In this document: positions 7,511 to 13,287 of the stretch, piece after piece
Numbering within the stretch: position 1 is the first letter of the stretch
How the letters are laid out: every line of letters starts with the position of its first letter
The notes under the pieces: model-generated
Told to the model about the DNA's origin: nothing
Database searches by the model: none
The model's input: only the letters and a program-made list of their open reading frames with translations
Assembly (NCBI GenBank): GCA_003522945.1
Contig: DPHR01000021.1
Coordinates: 255 to 17,422, forward strand
Length of the DNA: 17,168 nt
Direction: 5' to 3'
Source: Clostridiales bacterium
GTDB taxonomy: Bacteria > Bacillota > Clostridia > Oscillospirales > Oscillospiraceae
Translations under genes and position numbers: made by a program

Positions 7511-7747
7511 ATGTACAGGAGGATACGCGATTTGCGGGAAGACCGAGATCTACGGCAGAAAGACATGGCGGAGTATTTGCGCTGTACGCAGGTGAGCTAT
7601 TCGCATTATGAACTGGGAAAGCGTGATATACCAACGGATGTGCTGATTCGCCTGGCGGATTTTTACGGCACGAGCACGGATTATCTGCTTGGTCGGACGG
7701 ATGTGAAACAGCCATACCCGGAATCCAGGTATCTCGTGGATGGATAA
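7511..7747 (+). CDS. XRE-family transcriptional regulator
   Basis: Small cytoplasmic DNA-binding protein of 78 residues, almost entirely a Cro/C1-type helix-turn-helix domain. MYRRIRDLREDRDLRQKDMA opens it, the helix-turn-helix lies about residues 16-37 ending SHYELGKRDIP, and the domain closes with the typical LADFYGTSTDYLLGRTD. The start at 7511 is preferred to the ATG at 7502 because GGAAGG (7495-7500) lies 10 bases away rather than one. No metal, peptide or protease domain is attached. It is divergent from the three-gene operon, with paired operator-like repeats between, so repression of that operon and perhaps of itself is likely. No good -35 is visible for its own promoter; TATACT at 7472-7477 may be the -10. 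Codon use resembles the A+T-richer island. Confidence 0.9.
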   Translation: MYRRIRDLREDRDLRQKDMAEYLRCTQVSYSHYELGKRDIPTDVLIRLADFYGTSTDYLLGRTDVKQPYPESRYLVDG

Positions 7748-7878
7748 TTGATAAAAAGGATGGTGCACGGTGGCGAGCGCCGGGGCAATGGTGGGAATTG
7801 CGTCTGTTATAAATGCATAATTATGTCAATGATTTTATTGATGTAAAGAGATAAAATGCGGAAAATGGCACGAGGGTA
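7748..7878. other. Intergenic stretch between XRE gene and lysine riboswitch promoter
   Basis: No reading frame with a ribosome site was found. The only structure is a weak inverted repeat TCAAT/ATTGA near 7826-7841 with an A+T-rich loop, too weak to call a terminator. Base composition changes here from the island to the G+C-rich chromosomal background. Confidence 0.5.
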
Positions 7879-7907
7879 TTGACAGAAGGGCCCCCCCGCC
7901 GTATAAT
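7879..7907 (+). promoter_or_regulatory. Consensus sigma-A promoter of the lysine-riboswitch operon
   Basis: TTGACA (7879-7884), 17 bases, TATAAT (7902-7907): a perfect consensus match in both boxes. The spacer contains an unbroken GGGCCCCCCC run. The start point is predicted near 7914. Confidence 0.93.
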
Positions 7908-7924
7908 CCGTGCATAAAATAAGA

Positions 7925-8097
7925 AAGCACCTGATAGAGGTCGCGGAAACGAAGAGTATCTTGCAGCACACGCCGGCAGGCGGCTGCAGGAGAAAGGCAA
8001 TTCCGCCGAAGCACCGCATGGCTGCCGCCGTGCCGCTGCTGGGACGACGCCCAATAAGCGCCGGACTGTCACAGTTACTGTGGAGAGCTATCAAAGG
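7925..8097 (+). promoter_or_regulatory. Lysine riboswitch (L box) aptamer
   Basis: L-box core elements appear in order: CTGATAGAGGTCGCGG (7931-7946), GAAGAGTATC (7951-7960), GAAAGGCAATTCCGCCGAAGC (7992-8012), GCTGGG (about 8037-8042), CTGTCAC (8066-8072) and TGGAGAGCTATCA (8081-8093). TGATAG (7932-7937) and CTATCA (8088-8093) form the closing P1 helix. Known L boxes bind lysine and switch off lysine biosynthesis or uptake genes. Here it lies between a consensus promoter and an amino-acid ABC operon, so lysine is the best substrate prediction. ATCAAA (8090-8095) can also pair with TTTGAT (8107-8112), which competes with P1 and is a plausible switching element. Confidence 0.94.
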
Positions 8098-8130
8098 AAA
8101 CCGGTTTTTGATTTTCTTTTTGAATCTCAT

Positions 8131-8188
8131 TTTTCGGAAAGCCTGCGATACCACATCGGGTCGCAGGCTTATTTAATTTTTCCGAAAA
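8131..8188 (+). terminator. Terminator of the lysine riboswitch with an outer helix reaching the ribosome site
   Basis: AAGCCTGCGA (8139-8148) pairs with TCGCAGGCTT (8161-8170), followed by a T-rich run (8171-8181). Outside it TTTTCGGAAA (8131-8140) is perfectly complementary to TTTCCGAAAA (8179-8188). The outer 3' arm enters the AAAAGGAG ribosome site (8185-8192) of the receptor gene. Confidence 0.85.
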
Positions 8189-8201
8189 GGAGACAGAAAA
8201 A

Positions 8202-9092
8202 ATGAGAAGAAGAAACATCCTTGCGCTGCTGATGGCAGCCGCCCTCTGCCTTTGCCTGCTCGCCGGGTGCGGCAGTGCAGAAACGACCGACAGCACCGGA
8301 ACGAGCATCACGGAAGCGGCGACGATCGCCGATCTCAAGGGCATGAAGATCGCGGCGCAGGCCGGAACGTTCCACGCCGACGCACTCAACCAGATCGAAA
8401 ACGTGCAGGGATCGACGTATCCGGAGTTCGCCGATCTTCTGACCGCACTCAAGAGCGGCGCGATCGACGGCTACATCGCCGAGGAACCGACGGCCTTCTC
8501 CGTCTGCCAGAGCGACGATACTCTTACGTTCCTCCCGTTTATGAACAATGATACCGGCTTTACCGCCACGGCGTCCGATGTCGGCATCGCCATCGGTCTG
8601 AAGAAGGGCTCGGAGCTGCGCGAGCAGATCAACGCCGTTCTCGCGGAGATCACACCCGAGCAGCGCAGCGCGCTCATGGAGCAGATCGTGAGGCTCAGCT
8701 CCGGCGGGGAAGTGACCGAGTTTGCCGTGAGCGCCGAAGAGCCGGAAAACCCGACGGGCACGCTCCGCGTCGGCATGGAGTGCGCGTATGAGCCGTATAA
8801 CTGGACCGATATCTCCGGCGCATCCTTCGGCGCGGTGCCCATCTCCGGCGAGGGCAAGGACGGCCTTTACGCCAACGGCTACGACGTGCAGATCGCAAAG
8901 TATGTCGCGGCGCGTCTCGGCATGAATCTGGAAATTTACTCCATCGAATGGGATTCGCTGCTGCCCGCGCTGGAATCCGGCGCGATCGACGCCGTTGCCG
9001 CCGGCATGAGCCCCACGGCCGAGCGCTCTGCGCAGATCGACTTCACCGATACCTATTACGAATCCAACCTCGTCGTCATCATCCGCAAGTAA
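8202..9092 (+). CDS. Circularly permuted amino-acid ABC substrate-binding lipoprotein (predicted lysine)
   Basis: Extracellular lipid-anchored receptor of an amino-acid importer, 296 residues. Signal peptide with lipobox LAGC (Cys23). The order of the type II binding fold is swapped. Residues 41-102 (TIADLKGMKIAAQAGTFHAD to GAIDGYIAEEPTAFSVC) are lobe 2, normally second. Residues 103-166 are the return to lobe 1 and natural C-terminus (VGIAIGLKKGSELREQINAV, ITPEQRSALMEQIV). Residues 167-186 are a linker rich in Gly, Glu and Pro. Residues 187-296 (TLRVGMECAYEPYNW, GYDVQIAKYVAARLGM, WDSLLPALESGAIDAVAAGM, SPTAERSAQIDFTDTYYES) are the normal N-terminal lobe and end at the hinge. Only one copy of each lobe is present. 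Arg275 probably binds the ligand carboxylate and Glu94 the amino group, by analogy with HisJ. AAAAGGAG lies 9 bases before ATG. Control by the lysine riboswitch predicts lysine as ligand. Confidence 0.92.
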   Translation: MRRRNILALLMAAALCLCLLAGCGSAETTDSTGTSITEAATIADLKGMKIAAQAGTFHADALNQIENVQGSTYPEFADLLTALKSGAIDGYIAEEPTAFSVCQSDDTLTFLPFMNNDTGFTATASDVGIAIGLKKGSELREQINAVLAEITPEQRSALMEQIVRLSSGGEVTEFAVSAEEPENPTGTLRVGMECAYEPYNWTDISGASFGAVPISGEGKDGLYANGYDVQIAKYVAARLGMNLEIYSIEWDSLLPALESGAIDAVAAGMSPTAERSAQIDFTDTYYESNLVVIIRK

Positions 9093-9119
9093 TCTGACCG
9101 AAAGGGCCGGTAAACAGCC

Positions 9120-9890
9120 ATGAGCTTTTTTCAGGACGTAATCAACATAGTCGCCAAATATTATCCCCAGCTGCTCAGCGGCGTGGGAAACACGATGCTC
9201 ATTGCGCTTACCGGCACCGTGGCCGGTCTCGCCATCGGCCTTCTGACCGGCATCGTCCGCACGGCGCCATTCTCCCGCAACGGTTTTGTGCGCGTGCTCC
9301 ATAAGATCTTGAACGCCGTCATCGCCGTTTATGTGGAGATCTTCCGCGGCACGCCCATGATGGTGCAGGCGATGGTCATCTACTGGGGTTATGCCTTTGC
9401 CTCCGGCGGCAGCACGCTGCCGCTCATTCCGTCCGGTATCCTGATCGTTTCGGTCAACACCGGCGCTTACATGGCCGAGATCGTCCGCGGCGGCATCATC
9501 TCCATCGATAAGGGCCAGTTTGAGGGCGCTATGAGCATCGGCATGACCCATTCGCAGACGATGTTCAAGGTCATCATCCCGCAGGTCATGCGCAACATCC
9601 TGCCCTCGGTAAGCAACGAGTTTGTCATCAACATCAAGGACACCTCGGTGCTGAACGTCATCGGCGTAACGGAGCTTTACTACTTTGCCGGGATCATCAA
9701 GCGCCAGAGCTTTGAAACGTTCCAGACGTATCTTGTCGTGTGTGTGCTGTACTTCATTCTGACATTCACGGTCACGCGGCTGCTGCGCTTTGTGGAGCGC
9801 AAACTTGACGGGAACGACAGCTATGTGATCTTCGGCTCGCAGAGCGACAGTGCCGCCGAGATCCGCATCAAAACCGCGAGGGAGGGCTGA
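9120..9890 (+). CDS. Amino-acid ABC transporter permease (HisM/GlnP family)
   Basis: Membrane subunit of the importer, 256 residues, normal length and order. The N-terminal segment QLLSGVGNTMLIALTGTVAG is typical of polar amino-acid permeases. EIFRGTPMMVQ (near 9340) is the family motif following the second helix. The cytoplasmic EAA loop EGAMSIGMTHSQTMFKVIIP (near 9523) contacts the ATPase. About five hydrophobic helices are seen. It starts 27 bases after the receptor gene with a weak ribosome site (AAAGGG, 9101-9106), and ends 3 bases before the ATPase gene. There is one permease gene, so the channel is probably a homodimer. Unlike the receptor it shows no rearrangement. Confidence 0.95.
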   Translation: MSFFQDVINIVAKYYPQLLSGVGNTMLIALTGTVAGLAIGLLTGIVRTAPFSRNGFVRVLHKILNAVIAVYVEIFRGTPMMVQAMVIYWGYAFASGGSTLPLIPSGILIVSVNTGAYMAEIVRGGIISIDKGQFEGAMSIGMTHSQTMFKVIIPQVMRNILPSVSNEFVINIKDTSVLNVIGVTELYYFAGIIKRQSFETFQTYLVVCVLYFILTFTVTRLLRFVERKLDGNDSYVIFGSQSDSAAEIRIKTAREG

Positions 9891-9893
9891 GCC

Positions 9894-10634
9894 ATGGGTG
9901 AAAAGGTCATAGAGCTTGTGCATCTGCAAAAGCAGTTCGGCGATCATACCGTGCTGCGCGATATCCATCTCAGCGTGGAAAAGGGTGAAGTGCTCAGCAT
10001 CATCGGCGCGTCCGGCTCAGGCAAGAGCACGATGCTCCGGTGCATCAACCTTCTTGAAACGCCGACGTCCGGCCAGGTGCTTTATCACGGGCAGGACATC
10101 ACCGCGCGGGAGATGAATCTCTCGCAGTACCGCGCAAAGGTCGGCATGGTGTTCCAGAGCTTCAACCTCTTCAATAACATGACCGCGCTGCAAAACTGCG
10201 TCACCGGTCAGATGTCCGTGCTCCGGCGCAGCCGGGCCGAGGCGGAGAAAATCGCCATGGAATATCTCGGGCGCGTCGGCATGACGCCGTACATCCACGC
10301 CCGCCCGGCGCAGCTCTCCGGCGGACAGAAGCAGCGCGTGGCGATCGCCCGCGCGCTTGCGATGGAGCCGGAGGTGCTGCTCTTCGACGAGCCGACGAGC
10401 GCGCTCGATCCGCAGATGGTCGGCGAGGTGCTTGATGTTATGCGCTCTCTCGCCGGAGACGGACTCACGATGATCGTCGTGACGCACGAAATGGCATTTG
10501 CGCGCGACGTTTCCACGAACGTCGTCTTTATGGCCGACGGCGTCATCTGCGAAGAGGGACGCCCGAAGGATATTTTTGAAAACCCGCAGGACCCGAAGAC
10601 GCGCGAATTTCTCTCGCGCTTCCTCGTGGGGTGA
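9894..10634 (+). CDS. Amino-acid ABC transporter ATP-binding protein (HisP/GlnQ family)
   Basis: Cytoplasmic ATPase driving import, 246 residues. Walker A GASGSGKST (38-46), Q-loop within VGMVFQSFNLFNNMT, signature LSGGQKQR, Walker B VLLFDEPTSALDPQMV and H-loop VVTHEMAFARDV are all intact. Length and motif spelling match the polar amino-acid group (HisP, GlnQ, ArtM). The start has GGAGGG 8 bases upstream and lies 3 bases after the permease stop, so the two are translated together. A hairpin at 10640-10671 closes the operon. Substrate identity cannot be read from this subunit; lysine is inferred from the riboswitch leading the operon. Confidence 0.95.
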   Translation: MGEKVIELVHLQKQFGDHTVLRDIHLSVEKGEVLSIIGASGSGKSTMLRCINLLETPTSGQVLYHGQDITAREMNLSQYRAKVGMVFQSFNLFNNMTALQNCVTGQMSVLRRSRAEAEKIAMEYLGRVGMTPYIHARPAQLSGGQKQRVAIARALAMEPEVLLFDEPTSALDPQMVGEVLDVMRSLAGDGLTMIVVTHEMAFARDVSTNVVFMADGVICEEGRPKDIFENPQDPKTREFLSRFLVG

Positions 10635-10639
10635 TACCA

Positions 10640-10671
10640 AAGACCGCAGCGCTGCCACGCGCTGCGGTCTT
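10640..10671 (+). terminator. Hairpin closing the lysine-type ABC operon
   Basis: AAGACCGCAGCGC (10640-10652) is perfectly complementary to GCGCTGCGGTCTT (10659-10671), with a six-base loop. It begins 5 bases after the ATPase stop. The T-tract after the stem is short, so efficiency is uncertain. Confidence 0.78.
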
Positions 10672-10690
10672 CGTATATCGGCCCGGCCGG

Positions 10691-10720
10691 TTGACACGCG
10701 CCGGACGGCACTGGTATAGT
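10691..10720 (+). promoter_or_regulatory. Promoter of the two-component system
   Basis: TTGACA (10691-10696), 18 bases, TATAGT (10715-10720). The regulator ATG is at 10749, preceded by an AGGGGGG ribosome site. Confidence 0.85.
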
Positions 10721-10748
10721 GGAGCCGAAAAGGAAAGGGGGGCGAGAT

Positions 10749-11429
10749 ATGGAACACCGCATTTTGCTCGTAGAGGATGACCGCAGCCTCGCCGACGCCA
10801 TCTGCGCGCAGATGAAGCTCTGGGCGCTGGAGTGCACCTGCGCTGCCGATTTCCGCGCGGTCATGGCGGAGTTCGCGCGCGTGCAGCCGCATCTCGTGCT
10901 GATGGACGTGTCGCTTCCGTATATGAGCGGGTATCACTGGTGCGCGGAGATACGAAAAGTAAGCTCCGTGCCGGTCATATTCATCTCCTCGGCGAGCGAT
11001 AATATGAACATTATCATGGCGATGAACATGGGCGGCGACGATTTTGTCGCCAAGCCCTTTGATACGAACGTGCTCATTGCCAAGGTGCAGGCTCTTCTCC
11101 GCCGGACGTATGAGTTCGGCGCGGCAGCGCCCGTGCTCGAGCACGCCGGGGCGATCCTCAATACCGGCGACAATACGCTCACCTATGCCGACGAGCACAT
11201 CGCTCTCACCAAAAATGAATACCGCATCCTGCTCACGCTGATGCAGAACAAGGGGAAGATCGTCAGCCGCGAAAAGCTCATGGAAGCGCTCTGGCAGACG
11301 GACTCGTTCGTGGACGAGAACACGCTCACCGTGAACGTCGGCCGCCTGCGCAAAAAGCTCGAAAACGCGGGGCTGCACGATTTCATCACGACGAAGTTCG
11401 GCGTGGGCTACGCCGTGGGGGAAAAATGA
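10749..11429 (+). CDS. bceR: Response regulator, OmpR/PhoB family (BceR-like)
   Basis: Cytoplasmic transcription factor phosphorylated by the kinase encoded next. In its 226 residues the receiver domain has the acidic pocket Glu9-Asp10-Asp11, phospho-acceptor Asp53 (LVLMDVSLP), Ser80 and Lys102 (FVAKPFD). The C-terminal winged helix begins near residue 137 (LTYADEHIALTKNEYRILLT) and carries the recognition-helix region FVDENTLTVNVGRLRKKLEN. The ATG at 10749 is chosen because it follows AAAGGGGGGCGAG and begins MEHRILLVEDD; an upstream ATG at 10719 overlaps the -10 box. It overlaps the kinase by 4 bases. The neighbouring BceAB-type transporter marks it as a regulator of the antimicrobial-peptide detoxification group. 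Confidence 0.93.
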   Translation: MEHRILLVEDDRSLADAICAQMKLWALECTCAADFRAVMAEFARVQPHLVLMDVSLPYMSGYHWCAEIRKVSSVPVIFISSASDNMNIIMAMNMGGDDFVAKPFDTNVLIAKVQALLRRTYEFGAAAPVLEHAGAILNTGDNTLTYADEHIALTKNEYRILLTLMQNKGKIVSREKLMEALWQTDSFVDENTLTVNVGRLRKKLENAGLHDFITTKFGVGYAVGEK

Positions 11430-12415
11430 AGCTGCTCGGAGACTATATCAAAAGCCGCCGCGGGGTGCTGCTGTTCTTTGCGCTGGCGGCGGCGCTGCTC
11501 GGCGTATCCTTCGCCCTCTTCCATCTGCCGCTGCGCGTCGTGGCGTATCCGTGCGCGCTCGCGCTGCTGCTCGGTCTCGCGGCGCTCGCGCTCGATTTCC
11601 GGCGCGTATATAAGCTCCATCGGGAGCTTTCCCAGCTGGAGACCACGGCGGCGGAGCTCATCGGTGTGCTGCCGGCTGCGGCAAGCGTGCCGGAGGCAGA
11701 CTATCAGGCGATCGTGCAGAGTCTCTGCCGCCAGAGCGCGGACGCCGCGGCAAAGGCCGCCGCCGACCGCGCCGATATGCTTGAATACTACACGCTCTGG
11801 GCGCACCAGATCAAAACGCCCATCGCCGCCATGCGTCTCCGGCTCCAGAGCGAGGACAGCGACTCCTCCCGCCGCCTTCTCGCCGATCTCGGACGCATCG
11901 AGCAGTATGTGGAAATGGTGCTCACGTATCTCCGGCTGGAGGGCGAGGGGACGGACTATGTATTCCGCGAAGCGAAGCTCGATGATATCGTCCGTCCGGC
12001 GCTCCGGCGTTTCGCCGGGGAGTTCATCGCGCGCCGCCTGACGCTCGATTATACGCCCACGGACGTGCGCGTGTTCACAGACGAGAAGTGGCTCTCGTTC
12101 GTCATTGAGCAGGTGCTCTCGAACGCTTTGAAGTATACGCCGCAGGGCGGCGTTTCCGTGTACGTTGAAGAGCCGAAAACGCTCTGCATCCGCGATACCG
12201 GCATCGGCATTGCGCCGGAGGATCTGCCGCGCGTCTTTGAGCGCGGCTACACCGGCTTGCAGGGGCGCGCGGACAAGCGCGCGAGCGGCATCGGGCTCTA
12301 TCTCTGCCGCCGCATCTGCCGGAATCTCGGCCACACGATCACGGCGGAGTCGCGCCCCGGCGAGGGGACGACAGTCCGGATCAAATTGGAAGAAAAGAAG
12401 ATCACGGTAGAGTAA
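11426..12415 (+). CDS. bceS: Intramembrane-sensing histidine kinase (BceS-like)
   Basis: Membrane sensor kinase, 329 residues. Two helices (about 14-32 and 38-57) enclose an outside loop of only a few residues, so there is no ligand-binding domain. This is the known layout of BceS/GraS kinases, which are told of drug flux by their ABC transporter. The H-box is YYTLWAHQIKTPIAAM with phospho-acceptor His127; N-box LSNALKYT (Asn233), G1 DTGIGI (257-262), F-box VFERGYTG and G2 GIGLYL (288-293) are intact. The start overlaps the regulator stop as ATGA. A hairpin follows, separating regulator and kinase from the transporter genes they probably control. Confidence 0.94.
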   Translation: MKLLGDYIKSRRGVLLFFALAAALLGVSFALFHLPLRVVAYPCALALLLGLAALALDFRRVYKLHRELSQLETTAAELIGVLPAAASVPEADYQAIVQSLCRQSADAAAKAAADRADMLEYYTLWAHQIKTPIAAMRLRLQSEDSDSSRRLLADLGRIEQYVEMVLTYLRLEGEGTDYVFREAKLDDIVRPALRRFAGEFIARRLTLDYTPTDVRVFTDEKWLSFVIEQVLSNALKYTPQGGVSVYVEEPKTLCIRDTGIGIAPEDLPRVFERGYTGLQGRADKRASGIGLYLCRRICRNLGHTITAESRPGEGTTVRIKLEEKKITVE

Positions 12416-12418
12416 ATG

Positions 12419-12432
12419 TGACAGAAATGTTG
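12419..12432. promoter_or_regulatory. Candidate BceR-type operator upstream of the ABC transporter
   Basis: TGACA-GAAA-TGTTG resembles the TnACA-N4-TGTAA inverted-repeat site described for BceR-type regulators. The left half fits and the right half matches three of five bases. It lies about 55 bases before a TATACT -10-like box, a sensible activator distance. Assignment is by motif and position only. Confidence 0.4.
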
Positions 12433-12450
12433 GATTTGCCGTGCGAGTGT

Positions 12451-12481
12451 AAGCCGATCCGATGGAACGGGTCGGCTTTTT
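12451..12481 (+). terminator. Terminator between kinase and BceAB-type transporter
   Basis: AAGCCGATCC (12451-12460) pairs with GGGTCGGCTT (12469-12478) through one G-U pair, closing an eight-base loop and ending in TTTTT (12477-12481). Confidence 0.82.
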
Positions 12482-12485
12482 CGCT

Positions 12486-12491
12486 TATACT
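12486..12491 (+). promoter_or_regulatory. -10-like box of an activator-dependent transporter promoter
   Basis: TATACT directly after the terminator and 32 bases before the ATPase start. No recognisable -35 lies 16-18 bases upstream, which fits a promoter that needs the response regulator. Confidence 0.4.
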
Positions 12492-12522
12492 GATGCCAGA
12501 AAACGAAAGGAGTCCATTTCTC

Positions 12523-13287
12523 ATGAGTTTACTGGAAGTTTCCGGGCTGAAAAAAGTATATAAGACCCGCTTCGGCGGCAATGCGGTCGAGGCGCTCCGC
12601 AACGTCAATTTCTCCGTGAACGAGGGCGAGTATGTCGCCATCATGGGCGAGAGCGGCAGCGGCAAAACGACGCTTCTGAACATTCTCGCCGCGCTCGACA
12701 AGCCCACCGCCGGCACGGTGCTGCTCGACGGGCGGGACTTTACCAAGATCCGCGAAAGCGAGGCCGCCACGTTCCGCCGCGACCATCTCGGGTTCGTGTT
12801 TCAGGAGTTCAACCTACTCGACACGTTCACGCTTGAGGATAACATCTATCTCCCGCTCGTCCTCGCGGGCAAGAGCTACGATGAGATGCGCACCCGCCTC
12901 ATCGATATTGCGGAAACGCTCGGCATCCGCGAGCTTTTGAAAAAGTACCCCTACGAGGTCTCCGGCGGCCAGAAGCAGCGCGCCGCCGTTGCCCGCGCGC
13001 TCATCACAAAGCCGCGCATCCTGCTTGCCGACGAGCCGACCGGCGCGCTCGACAGCAAATCCACGGACGAGCTGCTCCGTCTCTTCGGCGAGGTGAACTG
13101 CGGCGGGCAGACGATCCTCATGGTCACGCACTCCGTGAAGGCCGCGAGCTGCGCCGGGCGCGTCCTCTTCATCCGCGACGGCGAGGTGTTCCACCAGCTC
13201 TACCGCGGCGACGCCACGAACGAGCTCTTCTACCAGCGCATCTCCGAAACGCTCACGATGCTCGCGGGAGGCGGTGAGGCGCGATGA
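12523..13287 (+). CDS. bceA: BceA-type ABC transporter ATP-binding protein
   Basis: Cytoplasmic ATPase of an antimicrobial-peptide detoxification and sensing transporter, 254 residues. Walker A GESGSGKTT (42-50), Q-loop in LGFVFQEFNLLDTFT, signature VSGGQKQR, Walker B ILLADEPTGALDSKS and H-loop LMVTHSVKAAS place it in the MacB/LolD/BceA branch. The ATG at 12523 is chosen because AAAGGAG (12506-12512) lies 10 bases before it and MSLLEVSGLKKVY is the normal family N-terminus; a longer frame from 12418 runs through the terminator. It overlaps the permease gene by four bases. Known partners work with a BceS-type kinase, exactly as seen upstream. Confidence 0.95.
   Translation: MSLLEVSGLKKVYKTRFGGNAVEALRNVNFSVNEGEYVAIMGESGSGKTTLLNILAALDKPTAGTVLLDGRDFTKIRESEAATFRRDHLGFVFQEFNLLDTFTLEDNIYLPLVLAGKSYDEMRTRLIDIAETLGIRELLKKYPYEVSGGQKQRAAVARALITKPRILLADEPTGALDSKSTDELLRLFGEVNCGGQTILMVTHSVKAASCAGRVLFIRDGEVFHQLYRGDATNELFYQRISETLTMLAGGGEAR

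Noticed and set aside
5092..7747. The island as an insertion sequence or integrated plasmid
   Set aside because: No transposase, integrase or relaxase gene, and no terminal inverted or target-site repeats seen at its edges.
7807..8176. Frames on both strands over the lysine riboswitch
   Set aside because: The stretch is accounted for by the promoter, L-box aptamer and terminator.
8202..9092. The receptor as two broken pseudogenes or a frameshift artefact
   Set aside because: One uninterrupted frame with signal peptide, both lobes complete and a sensible linker, in an intact operon with a good ribosome site; a permuted gene explains it better.
8169..11378. Long antisense frames over the amino-acid transporter and response regulator
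   Set aside because: His/Arg/Asp-rich shadow products opposite fully motif-supported genes.
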